From Gammaproteobacteria bacterium (GTDB lineage: Bacteria > Pseudomonadota > Gammaproteobacteria > Steroidobacterales > Steroidobacteraceae), in NCBI GenBank assembly GCA_016874295.1, contig VGUH01000006.1:55188-119187 (forward strand): 64,000 nt of DNA, given 5' to 3'. Of this stretch, positions 55,418 to 62,450 are shown one piece after another. How positions within the stretch are numbered: the stretch's first letter is position 1; every line of letters begins with the position of its first letter. Position numbers and translations under genes: made by a program. The notes below the pieces were generated by a model. It did no database searches and was not told the DNA's origin. It worked only from the letters and a program-made list of their open reading frames with translations.

Positions 55418-55861
55418 GTGAAGCTCGCGATCCGCCGCATCGGCAATTCCCTCGGCGTCATCATCCCCAGGACCACGCTCGAGGCCTGGGGCCTCGGCGA
55501 GGGTGACGTGCTGGAACTGACTGAGCACGGCATCCGCCCGGCTGAGCGGAGCACGGGTTATTCGCATCAGTCACTGGACGAACTCAAGCGATCGCTCGCC
55601 CTCGCGGTGCTCCGCCGCTTCACGCCGCGGGAGATTCGCGCGCAGATCCTGGCGAACCTGTACCGCTGGAAGAACCAGGGCACGTGGGTTCCGGCCTACG
55701 CCGAATGGCAGGATCTCGCGCATCGAGAGGACGACGCGGCGCTATTTGCCGCCATGCTCGGGCGCGACGGGCGCGCGGTGGCGCTGCGCCAGTCGATGCC
55801 GTTCGTCGGCCTCCTGTCGCAGGAAGAAGTGAGAAAGCTCCATGCAGAAGCGGCAGCTTGA
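55418..55861 (+). CDS. AbrB/MazE-like DNA-binding protein
   Basis: 147 residues. The N-terminal swapped-hairpin domain ([20 protein letters not shown], residues 4-23, then [15 protein letters not shown]) is of SpoVT/AbrB antitoxin type. The C-terminal 90 residues are helical ([40 protein letters not shown]) and include [20 protein letters not shown]; they may bind the partner. Start GTG 55418 with no Shine-Dalgarno sequence. It overlaps the DUF6036 gene by 20 bases, indicating coupled expression, as in toxin-antitoxin operons. Confidence 0.8.
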   Translation: MKLAIRRIGNSLGVIIPRTTLEAWGLGEGDVLELTEHGIRPAERSTGYSHQSLDELKRSLALAVLRRFTPREIRAQILANLYRWKNQGTWVPAYAEWQDLAHREDDAALFAAMLGRDGRAVALRQSMPFVGLLSQEEVRKLHAEAAA

Positions 55862-56375
55862 CCACGTGCTGCGTGCCGCGGGCTGCATCACCGGCGAGAA
55901 GCGGTTCGTCATCATCGGCAGCCAGGCGCTGCACGGAACGTTTCCGGACCTTCCCGACGACATCGCGCGATCGGCCGCGGTCGACCTGATCGCCACCCGG
56001 AATCCCGACCGTACCGAATGGCTCAACGCAATCGGGGTCGCCTCGCCGTTCCACGAGAGCTTCGGCTATTACGCCGATCCCGTCGATGAATCGAGCGCAA
56101 CGCTTCCGAAAGGCTGGAAGTCGCGGCTTGTCGCCCTGCCGTCGGGCGACACCGAAGGGGTACAGGGGCTCTGCCTCGATCCACATGATCTCGCAATCGC
56201 GAAGTACGTCGCGTGCCGCGAGAAGGATCTGGCCTTCACCCGCGAGCTGGCCCGCCGCGCAATCGTCGCCCGCGAGCGACTGCTGGCGCTCGTCGACAAG
56301 ACGCCGGTCACCGAGGAAGTACGCGAGAGAATACGCCGCGACATCGCGCGCGACTTCCTGATGCAGACTGCCTAA
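55842..56375 (+). CDS. DUF6036-type nucleotidyltransferase-like protein
   Basis: 177 residues. FVIIGSQALHGTFPDL near residue 22 and AAVDLIATRNPDRTEWL near 47 resemble the GS-helix and acidic strand of minimal nucleotidyltransferases; LCLDPHDLAIAKYVACREKD near 108 is a hallmark of the DUF6036 group. Paired with an overlapping AbrB-like gene it is a candidate toxin, though activity is unproven. It ends 4 bases into the convergent glutamine synthetase gene. Confidence 0.75.
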   Translation: MQKRQLDHVLRAAGCITGEKRFVIIGSQALHGTFPDLPDDIARSAAVDLIATRNPDRTEWLNAIGVASPFHESFGYYADPVDESSATLPKGWKSRLVALPSGDTEGVQGLCLDPHDLAIAKYVACREKDLAFTRELARRAIVARERLLALVDKTPVTEEVRERIRRDIARDFLMQTA

Positions 56376-57736
56376 ACGCTGCGCGCGTACCAGGCGTAGT
56401 CGAGTTCGGTGACCTGGGCGGCAAAGCGCACGCATTCCTGGCGCTTGATGGCGATGAAGATCTCGAGCGTCCTCGCGCCCAAGGCATCGCGCAGGAACGC
56501 GGACTTCTCGGCGCGATCCAGCGCTTCATGCCAGGTAGCGGGAAACTCGCGCGGCAGCGCCTGCGCGTATCCGTTGCCTGCGACGGGCGGACCAGGGTCG
56601 AGCTGCTCCCGTATGCCCCGCTCCGCCCCGGCCAGCACCGCGGCCGCCGCGAGATAGAGGTTCGCATCGGCGCCCGCCACCCGGTGCTCGACATGCCGGC
56701 TCTCAGGCGGCCCGGCCGGCACGCGCAGGCTCACCGACCGGTTGTTGATACCCCAGATCGGCGACACCGGCGCGTAGCTCGCCGACTGGAAGCGCCGGTA
56801 CGAGTTCGCGTTCGGCGCGAATACCGCGAAACTCTCGGCCATCGTCGCTTTCAGGCCGCCGATCATGTGCCGGAGCAACTCGCTGCCGGCCGGATCGTCG
56901 GCGGCGCACAGGTTCTCCGCGGCATCGCTGCCATGACGGCCAAGACTAAGATGCAGGTGCAGCCCGCTGCCGGCGCGCTCCGCAAACGGCTTGGCCATGA
57001 ACGTCGCGAGCCAGCCGTGCCGCGCCGCGACGCCGCGCAGCAGCCGCTTGAACAGAATGGCCTCGTCCACCGCGCGCAGCGCGTCGTGGCGGTGCTTCAG
57101 CGTGATCTCGAATTGGCCGCTCGCGTACTCCGACATGAGCGTCTCGGCCGGAAGTCCCTGCGCGGCGGCGGCGGCGAAGACGTCGGCGAACACCGGCGCC
57201 AGGTCATCGAGTCGCGTGAGGCTGTAGGCGTCGATCTTCTGCCGCTCGCTGGCGCGGCCGCCGCCTGCGGGCTGCAGCGTCTCCGGATGCAGGAGGTAGA
57301 ACTCGATCTCGCAGGCGAGCACCGGCGCATAGCCCATGCCCCGCAGGCGATCGACCGCCCGCGCCAGCGCATGACGCGGATCCGCCGGCGCGGGAGCGCC
57401 GCTGCGATCGAACATCGTCAGCATCAGTTGCCCGCTCTGCATGGGCAGCCAGGTGATCGGGGTCAGCGTGCCTGCAACCGGGCGGCACACCATGTCGGCA
57501 TCGCCCGTGTCCCACACGAGACCCGTGGCGTCGACGTCCATGCCGGTGACGTCAAGGCCGAGAATGGACCCCGCGACCTGCCGGCCGCTCGCGAAGATGG
57601 CGGCCAGCTCATGGCGGCGCACCAGCTTGCCGCGTGCCACGCCGCAGGGATCGGTCAGAAAAATCTGCACCGCATCGATCTGCGGGTGACGTGCGAGGAA
57701 CTCCTGCAGCTCGCGGTCGTCCGCCAGTCCGGTCAT
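56372..57736 (-). CDS. Glutamine synthetase family protein (PuuA-like)
   Basis: 454 residues. ATP-dependent ligase joining glutamate to an amine. Motifs: IFLTDPCGVARGKLVRRHEL near 25 and CEIEFYLLHPE near 142 (metal-binding Glu), FMAKPFAERAGSGLHLHLSL near 248, and RVAGADANLYLAAAAVLAG near 358. Pattern and length fit gamma-glutamylputrescine synthetase relatives better than assimilatory GlnA. No other putrescine genes are adjacent. Confidence 0.88.
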   Translation of the reverse strand: MTGLADDRELQEFLARHPQIDAVQIFLTDPCGVARGKLVRRHELAAIFASGRQVAGSILGLDVTGMDVDATGLVWDTGDADMVCRPVAGTLTPITWLPMQSGQLMLTMFDRSGAPAPADPRHALARAVDRLRGMGYAPVLACEIEFYLLHPETLQPAGGGRASERQKIDAYSLTRLDDLAPVFADVFAAAAAQGLPAETLMSEYASGQFEITLKHRHDALRAVDEAILFKRLLRGVAARHGWLATFMAKPFAERAGSGLHLHLSLGRHGSDAAENLCAADDPAGSELLRHMIGGLKATMAESFAVFAPNANSYRRFQSASYAPVSPIWGINNRSVSLRVPAGPPESRHVEHRVAGADANLYLAAAAVLAGAERGIREQLDPGPPVAGNGYAQALPREFPATWHEALDRAEKSAFLRDALGARTLEIFIAIKRQECVRFAAQVTELDYAWYARSV

Positions 57737-57844
57737 GCCAGCACCTGATCCGGGGACACCGGGCGTTGCAGTGAGCGAACGTGTCTCACGACCGGAAGTT
57801 AGCAGACTTGGCGTCGGCGCAGGAATGGACCGTCGCCGCCCCGG

Positions 57845-58225
57845 CTACCAGGCAATCCCCCGCCCCCGCTGGTCAAGGAACTCGCCCGAAGCTGCGGGTG
57901 TCAGGGTGCCGATCAATGTGATGATCCGCTCCGCTGCCGTATCCGGCGTCTGGACCTCGAGCCCCGGCTTGGCGAAGCGCGCCGACAGGGCCGTGTCAAC
58001 CGTGCCCGGATGCAATGCGACGCATGCCGCCTCGGGCCGGATGCGGCGCAACTCGATCGCCGCGGTACGTACGATCTGGTGCAGCGCGGCCTTGGAGGCA
58101 CGGTAGCTGTACCAGCCGCCAAGCCGGTTGTCGCCGATGCTGCCGACGCGCGCCGAAAGGGTGGCGAACACGCTCTTGCCGCGACGCAGTAATGCCACAT
58201 CCATCTCTCTACCGGTCCGTGGCAC
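57845..58225 (-). pseudogene. SDR-family oxidoreductase, 5'-truncated
   Basis: Only the C-terminal half of a short-chain dehydrogenase remains: RRGKSVFATLSARVGSIGDN, the active-site YSYRASKAALHQIVRTAAIE (Tyr and Lys) and ALHPGTVDTALSARFAKPG. The NAD-binding Rossmann half with its Gly-rich loop is missing upstream of about 58200. ATG 58225 would give 126 residues that cannot be a complete enzyme. Confidence 0.85.
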
Positions 58226-58265
58226 GGTGTTTTAATTCGGCACCACCTAATCAAGGACGCACCAC

Positions 58266-58466
58266 ATGATCGGCTATGTAATCCTGGGCACCAACAATAT
58301 TGCGCGTGCCCGATCGTTCTATGACGCGTTGCTGGCGGAGATGGGCGTTACGCGGATGATGGAATTCGGCGCCCCGGGCCTGCGTGGCGAGGGCGGCGAA
58401 GGCTTCTACGCGGCCTACCTCCGGGATCTCGACGGCAACAAGCTGGACGTGTATCACTACGGGTGA
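58266..58466 (+). pseudogene. VOC-family protein with in-frame internal deletion
   Basis: 66 residues. The N-terminal unit (GYVILGTNNIARARSFYDAL, then MMEFG) and the C-terminal unit (GFYAAYLRDLDGNKLDVYHY) of a bleomycin/glyoxalase fold protein are joined directly. Normal relatives have about 120 residues, so about 55 in the middle are missing. AAGGA at 58253-58257 gives a normal Shine-Dalgarno sequence. A half-length protein of this fold is unlikely to work alone. Confidence 0.75.
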
Positions 58467-58649
58467 GCGGCTGCTTGCGAACGAAACCTACGAGCTGACC
58501 TGAGAGAAGTCCCGCTTTCATCACAGCTATTGCACTGGCACGCCACGGTCGGCTTTCTCAAATCCTGATCGGCAGGACTCTGGTAATGGCTGCCACGAAA
58601 ACCGGACCAAGCTCAAAAGCATACGCCAGCTGCGCGACTGCGACGCTGA
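58467..58649. other. Gap without recognisable gene
   Basis: No frame of coding character, no dyad or promoter of note is seen. Base composition is more even than in neighbouring genes. Confidence 0.4.
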
Positions 58650-59312
58650 CTACAGGATTCTGCTCTGCAGGGCGCGCACCGCAGCGGATGCCGTGACCCC
58701 AGGCAGCAGTCGGTCATCATCCTGCAGCCCCTGCAATTGCGATGTCAGCGGCAAGATCCCGGCCCAGACCGGAATGGCATAGTCATCGGGTTCATCGACC
58801 GGCATCCCCTCGGATACCTTGGCGGATGCAGAGTCGATGCTCACTGCGATCACTCCAGTCATCTTGACCTCGTTGTCATGAGGCGCCCGCAGCTCGTCCC
58901 AGCGGCCCGGCATCAGGTGTTCGCTGATGATCTTCATGGCGTGCAGTTTCTCTGCCGGACCTTCGACCAGTCTCGGACTACCAAAGACCGTCACCGACCG
59001 ATAGTTCATCGAGGAATTGAATGCCGAACGCGCCAGCACGATGCCATCCAGCAGGGTCACGTTAAGGCAGATCCTCTCGCTGCCTTCAACCATGCGAATC
59101 ACCCGGGCTTTGCGCGCGCCGTGCAGATACAACGTTTCGCCATCGCGGCCATAGATCATGGGCACGACCACCGGATTTCCGTCCTCGACGAAAGCAACCT
59201 GTGCTGCGAATCCGGCGTCCAGGATCCGATGCACGCTTTCCCTGTCATAGCGGCCCTTCTCGCGAAGCTGCCTGACCTCGTTCAGTGTGCTCACCGGGTA
59301 CTCGGCTGTCAT
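58650..59312 (-). CDS. Pyridoxamine 5'-phosphate oxidase family (Nim-like) flavoprotein
   Basis: 220 residues. The split-barrel FMN-binding fold is suggested by VHRILDAGFAAQVAFVEDGN, VVVPMIYGRDGETLYLHG, SERICLNVTLLDGIVLARSA, NYRSVTVFGSPRLVEG and IAVSIDSASAKVSEG. This is the pattern of the NimA-related group, which includes nitroimidazole reductases, but most members have unknown substrates. Less GC-rich than neighbours. Confidence 0.85.
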   Translation of the reverse strand: MTAEYPVSTLNEVRQLREKGRYDRESVHRILDAGFAAQVAFVEDGNPVVVPMIYGRDGETLYLHGARKARVIRMVEGSERICLNVTLLDGIVLARSAFNSSMNYRSVTVFGSPRLVEGPAEKLHAMKIISEHLMPGRWDELRAPHDNEVKMTGVIAVSIDSASAKVSEGMPVDEPDDYAIPVWAGILPLTSQLQGLQDDDRLLPGVTASAAVRALQSRIL

Positions 59313-59646
59313 AGATCTTCATCCATTCGTGAGATAAGCGAACCATCACACGATACAGAACCGTGACACCGAAGTGGCATAAGCAGAATGGGCTTTGGCA
59401 GGAATGGTGGCCAAGGGCAGAATTGAACTGCCGACACGCGGATTTTCAGTCCCACTCTGAAATCTGCGATTCGAGTTCCATCAACCGGTTAGCCGGGGCG
59501 CCCGCGACGTTCCAGCACCTGGCCGACACCCGCAGCGGTCTGCTCGACCAGCCGCCGCATGTCATCCGCACCCGGCCCGGCCACGCGGCGGAACTCGGGT
59601 GAGTTGACGTCATCCTGCACATGCACGCTGTGCCCGGCTCGCCTCG
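59313..59646. other. 334-base non-coding gap with a tRNA remnant
   Basis: Contains the tRNA-Phe-like 3' fragment and its direct-repeat flank (59381-59452), then about 190 bases without a recognisable feature. Confidence 0.5.
59381..59452 (-). repeat. tRNA-Phe 3'-half remnant, direct repeat copy 1
   Basis: On the minus strand 59452 to 59405 reads as the 3' part of a tRNA: loop CTGAAAA with anticodon GAA, T-arm GGCAG-TTCAATT-CTGCC, acceptor strand CTTGGCC, then ACCA. The 5' half (acceptor, D-arm, outer anticodon stem) is absent. The stretch 59381-59437 is repeated with a few mismatches at 61990-62046, including 24 bases beyond the CCA end. This looks like an integration (att) site copy. Confidence 0.75.
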
Positions 59647-60381
59647 TCACCGAGGATCGAGGCGGTCGAAGCGGGTCAGGTACTCGGGAGCGGTGTGGTA
59701 ACCCGGAAACGCCGTGCCGATGAGTCGGCCGGCCGAGTACAACAGCGCAGTCGGGGCATGGACCAGCGCATCCCGAAACTGCAACTCGACCGAGTCTGCG
59801 ATGCGTAGCGTCGTCACGGGCCACCCCCTCGCCGTTGCAGTGCGGCGCGCGAAGTCCCTGTCGGCAGCACTGTGCAGCACCACCGTCACGTCCAGCTCGG
59901 CGAGTCGAGCCGCCTCCTGCAGCGTCGCAACACCATCGACCGACAGCGGCATGTGCGGCGACCACACGTAGATGGCGCCACGCCGCGACTCCCGCAGGAG
60001 TGCCTGCAGGTCGGCGTCCGTGAAACGTGAGCCCGCTGCGTGGACACGGTCGTGTGTCGTCGCGGTCGACTGACACGACCCCGACCACCGGACTACCGAG
60101 ATGGTGTCGGGACCAACGCGAGTCAGCGACGCGTCGCGTTCTTCAACGGCCTCGACGACCCACGTGCCAATGGCGTGCGTCGGCCAGTAGCGTGTCTTCA
60201 CGCCGTCCGTCGACGGTCGTGGCAGTGCCGGCGGCACGACCGACCACAACGCGAGCTGCTCGTCGATGTGCCGTCGGCACGGCGTGTCCTCTGCGTATCC
60301 AACGCCCGGCGCTGTCAGCGCGCCCGCGACCACCGCGGCCGCGACCGCCGACCTCGCTGCTGCCACTATTCTGCCTCGCAC
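59647..60381 (-). CDS. Exported protein with thioredoxin-like C-terminal half, no CxxC
   Basis: 244 residues. Leader (AAARSAVAAAVVAGALTAPG) from GTG 60381; an internal GTG at 60366 would also serve. The C-terminal half looks thioredoxin-like: AIYVWSPHMPLSVDG stands where WCxxC would be, followed by a helix (LQEAARLAELDVTVVLHSAA) and HAPTALLYSAGRLIG with a cis-Pro-like position, then FPGYHTAPEYL. It therefore appears redox-inactive. It overlaps the upstream gene's end by 16 bases, forming a two-gene operon. Confidence 0.65.
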   Translation of the reverse strand: MRGRIVAAARSAVAAAVVAGALTAPGVGYAEDTPCRRHIDEQLALWSVVPPALPRPSTDGVKTRYWPTHAIGTWVVEAVEERDASLTRVGPDTISVVRWSGSCQSTATTHDRVHAAGSRFTDADLQALLRESRRGAIYVWSPHMPLSVDGVATLQEAARLAELDVTVVLHSAADRDFARRTATARGWPVTTLRIADSVELQFRDALVHAPTALLYSAGRLIGTAFPGYHTAPEYLTRFDRLDPR

Positions 60382-61763
60382 GCTTCGAGCAGGCCGGCCT
60401 TCCGGTCATCGTCGACCGGCAGCCACTTCTCCTCCACCAGCTGTCGGCATTGGGCCGGGCTCAGACTGAGAGCGGCCCATGCGGCTTCCTGAGGACGAAA
60501 CGTGGCCAGCGTCGGTGCGCACGTGTGTCGCCACAACTCACCAATGGCCTCCGCCGATTCGCGGCGTGCCGGCGACGCAAACAGGTTCGTAACGCGCCGG
60601 GTGGCTGCCGGGTCCACCACGCGTAGCTCGAATCGTTTCGGCGCGTCGGTCTCATTCGGCACCAGATTGGCAATGTAGAAGACCTTGCCGTCGGGGAAGA
60701 ACGCGGGGAAGTAGTGGCCGACGCCCTCGGTTGTCGACGTCGTCAGCCGTGACAACTTGCCTGCACCGACGAGGCGGCCCGCGCTGTCGCGCTCGAGGTC
60801 GACGACGACGACGTCGGTCAACGCGGGAGCTTTGAGGCCGCCGTCGACGAACGGCGTCAGGTAGTCGAACTTGCTGATGTGGAATGCCAGCGCACGCCCA
60901 TCGAAGCTGAAATCCGCCTTGCCAGCGGCGAACCCGAAATCCACGCGTTCGGCGCACGTGGTCGTCTGGCCAGCCGGGTCCGTGCTCAACACCTCGAAGA
61001 TCTTGAGCGAGGCAGGCTGCCCGGCCTTGCTGTCGTCGTGAGCAACGACGTAGCGCCCATCTTTCGAGATGAACGGCGTGGCCAGGTCCCGCGTGATCTG
61101 GGGACAAAGCTGCATCGGCACGCTCGGCGTCACCGTCAGTGCGCCGCCCTTGGTCACGAACGTATAGTCCACCACCCGGAAGCCCGGCATATCCGGTTGA
61201 ATCGTGCCGGAGAACATCATGCGGTAGACGGTCGTGCCGTCTCTCAGCGTGCCGGTGTGCGACACGATGCCGACCGACTGATAGTAGACTTCACGCACGT
61301 CGGGATGGCGATGCTCGTAGACCGCGGGCACATCGGCGGCGTCGCGTCCGGCGTCGAGTCGTGACACCAGCGTGGACGCGTCGTAGAAGTTGATGCTGAA
61401 GTTGGCCGTGTAGGACGACGGGACTGTCACGTAGCGACCATCCGGCGTCGCGACCGCGTCGGACTTGTCGGGAATGCGAATTCGTTTGCCGGTGGTCAGG
61501 TTGTAGAGGTAGTTGAGGTTGTGGCTTGCGACCGCCACGATGCGCTCACCCTTCGCGTTGGGCACGGGGCGCGCGAACCAGTTGACGTCGTCGAGCGGAG
61601 GATCGCCGGCCGCTGGCCGCGACACCTCGACAAAAGCCCCTGGGGTAGCCACCGCGCAGTACGGTGGTACATCTGCAGCGTGGCCCGCACCTGCGCTCGC
61701 GAGTAGCAGCGTCGTGAAAAGGATGCGCGCGGACAGGGGTGACATTCGTTCGGTGTCGCTCAT
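60366..61763 (-). CDS. Exported beta-propeller-like protein
   Basis: 465 residues, not recognised as a named family. Signal peptide SARILFTTLLLASAGAGHA. The body has repeated four-strand units like TolB or WD40-type propellers (SDAVATPDGRYVTVPSSYTA, ATPFISKDGRYVVAHDDSKA, KADFSFDGRALAFHISKFDY, HYFPAFFPDGKVFYIANLVP). The C-terminal domain has two Cys residues (HTCAPTLATFRPQEAAW, SLSPAQCRQLVEEKWL). ATG 61763 or 61745 are both possible starts. It lies in the cassette between the tRNA-Phe repeats. Confidence 0.7.
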   Translation of the reverse strand: MSDTERMSPLSARILFTTLLLASAGAGHAADVPPYCAVATPGAFVEVSRPAAGDPPLDDVNWFARPVPNAKGERIVAVASHNLNYLYNLTTGKRIRIPDKSDAVATPDGRYVTVPSSYTANFSINFYDASTLVSRLDAGRDAADVPAVYEHRHPDVREVYYQSVGIVSHTGTLRDGTTVYRMMFSGTIQPDMPGFRVVDYTFVTKGGALTVTPSVPMQLCPQITRDLATPFISKDGRYVVAHDDSKAGQPASLKIFEVLSTDPAGQTTTCAERVDFGFAAGKADFSFDGRALAFHISKFDYLTPFVDGGLKAPALTDVVVVDLERDSAGRLVGAGKLSRLTTSTTEGVGHYFPAFFPDGKVFYIANLVPNETDAPKRFELRVVDPAATRRVTNLFASPARRESAEAIGELWRHTCAPTLATFRPQEAAWAALSLSPAQCRQLVEEKWLPVDDDRKAGLLEACEAE

Positions 61764-61803
61764 AGCGGGCCTCCCGTGACCTCCGTGGGCTGAAGCAGTA
61801 TGG

Positions 61804-61851
61804 GGTCAGGTCCTGCATCTTGCATACACACGCAAAATACAAGACCTGACC
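61804..61851. repeat. 20-bp imperfect inverted repeat, REP-like
   Basis: GGTCAGGTCCTGCATCTTGC (61804-61823) and GCAAAATACAAGACCTGACC (61832-61851) pair with three mismatches around an 8-base loop. The AAGACCTGACC end is like palindromes dispersed in many gammaproteobacterial genomes. It lies upstream of the propeller gene, inside the tRNA-repeat cassette. Confidence 0.65.
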
Positions 61852-61989
61852 GACGTCCCCCCGCTTTTGAGTAGCGGGCAGGTTTAGAGTCAAACCCCGG
61901 TTGCCGACCTCTTCGCGCGTACTCACTGGGGATCAAGTCGTGGGAGTTTCTTGCGGGCGAGAGAACGAGTCTAGGCCGGCGTGCCGGAC

Positions 61990-62048
61990 AAGCGGAATGG
62001 GCTTTGGGAAAGATGGTGGCCAAGGGCAGAATTGAACTGCTGACACGC
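61990..62048 (-). repeat. tRNA-Phe 3'-end remnant, direct repeat copy 2
   Basis: Second copy, same orientation as 59381-59437. It keeps the acceptor 3' strand, CCA and T-arm (one C to T change in a stem) but stops before the anticodon arm. The two copies start 2609 bases apart and bracket the two-gene operon. Confidence 0.72.
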
Positions 62049-62100
62049 CGGGAGGGGATTTATCCTGCCTATACTTCGCCAACCAGTAGCAATCCAGTGA

Positions 62101-62400
62101 TGCATCGGAGAATTGCTGCCGGTCTTTTCGCCTGCTGCGTCCAGGCAATTTGCCCGGGCGTATTGGCTGAGGCCGCAGGGCAAGTCACTTCCTGTGCCGA
62201 TCCCGTGGCAGAAACTGGAACCGGGATCGAAGTCGAACTTGGGCAAGTCACCGTCATCGAGATGCGGCGCCCGAGGCATGCCGCACAACCGGCATTCGAG
62301 CTGGAACCCGACACGATTCGTGAGACCGTCCCGATTGCTCTGACTGAGATTTTCCGCCGCGTTCAGTCAGTCGGGATACGCACGAATTCGCGCGCCGAGC
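62101..62400 (+). other. Possible remnant of an exported-protein gene
   Basis: ATG 62101 begins a signal-like stretch (MHRRIAAGLFACCVQAICPG) and about 80 further codons. The frame then runs on antisense to the amine oxidase gene, so only the first part could be genuine. A hairpin CTGACTGA/TCAGTCAG (62340-62347, 62363-62370) lies within it. Not recognised; weak support. Confidence 0.25.
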
Positions 62401-62450
62401 CTCCCCGCGGCGGCGGCTGCAGCCCCGCCCTGGCCGAGCCAGCGCCGCGT

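Noticed and set aside
59405..59480. An intact tRNA-Phe gene
   Set aside because: The T-arm, acceptor 3' strand and anticodon loop are present, but the outer anticodon stem does not pair and no D-arm or 5' acceptor strand follows.
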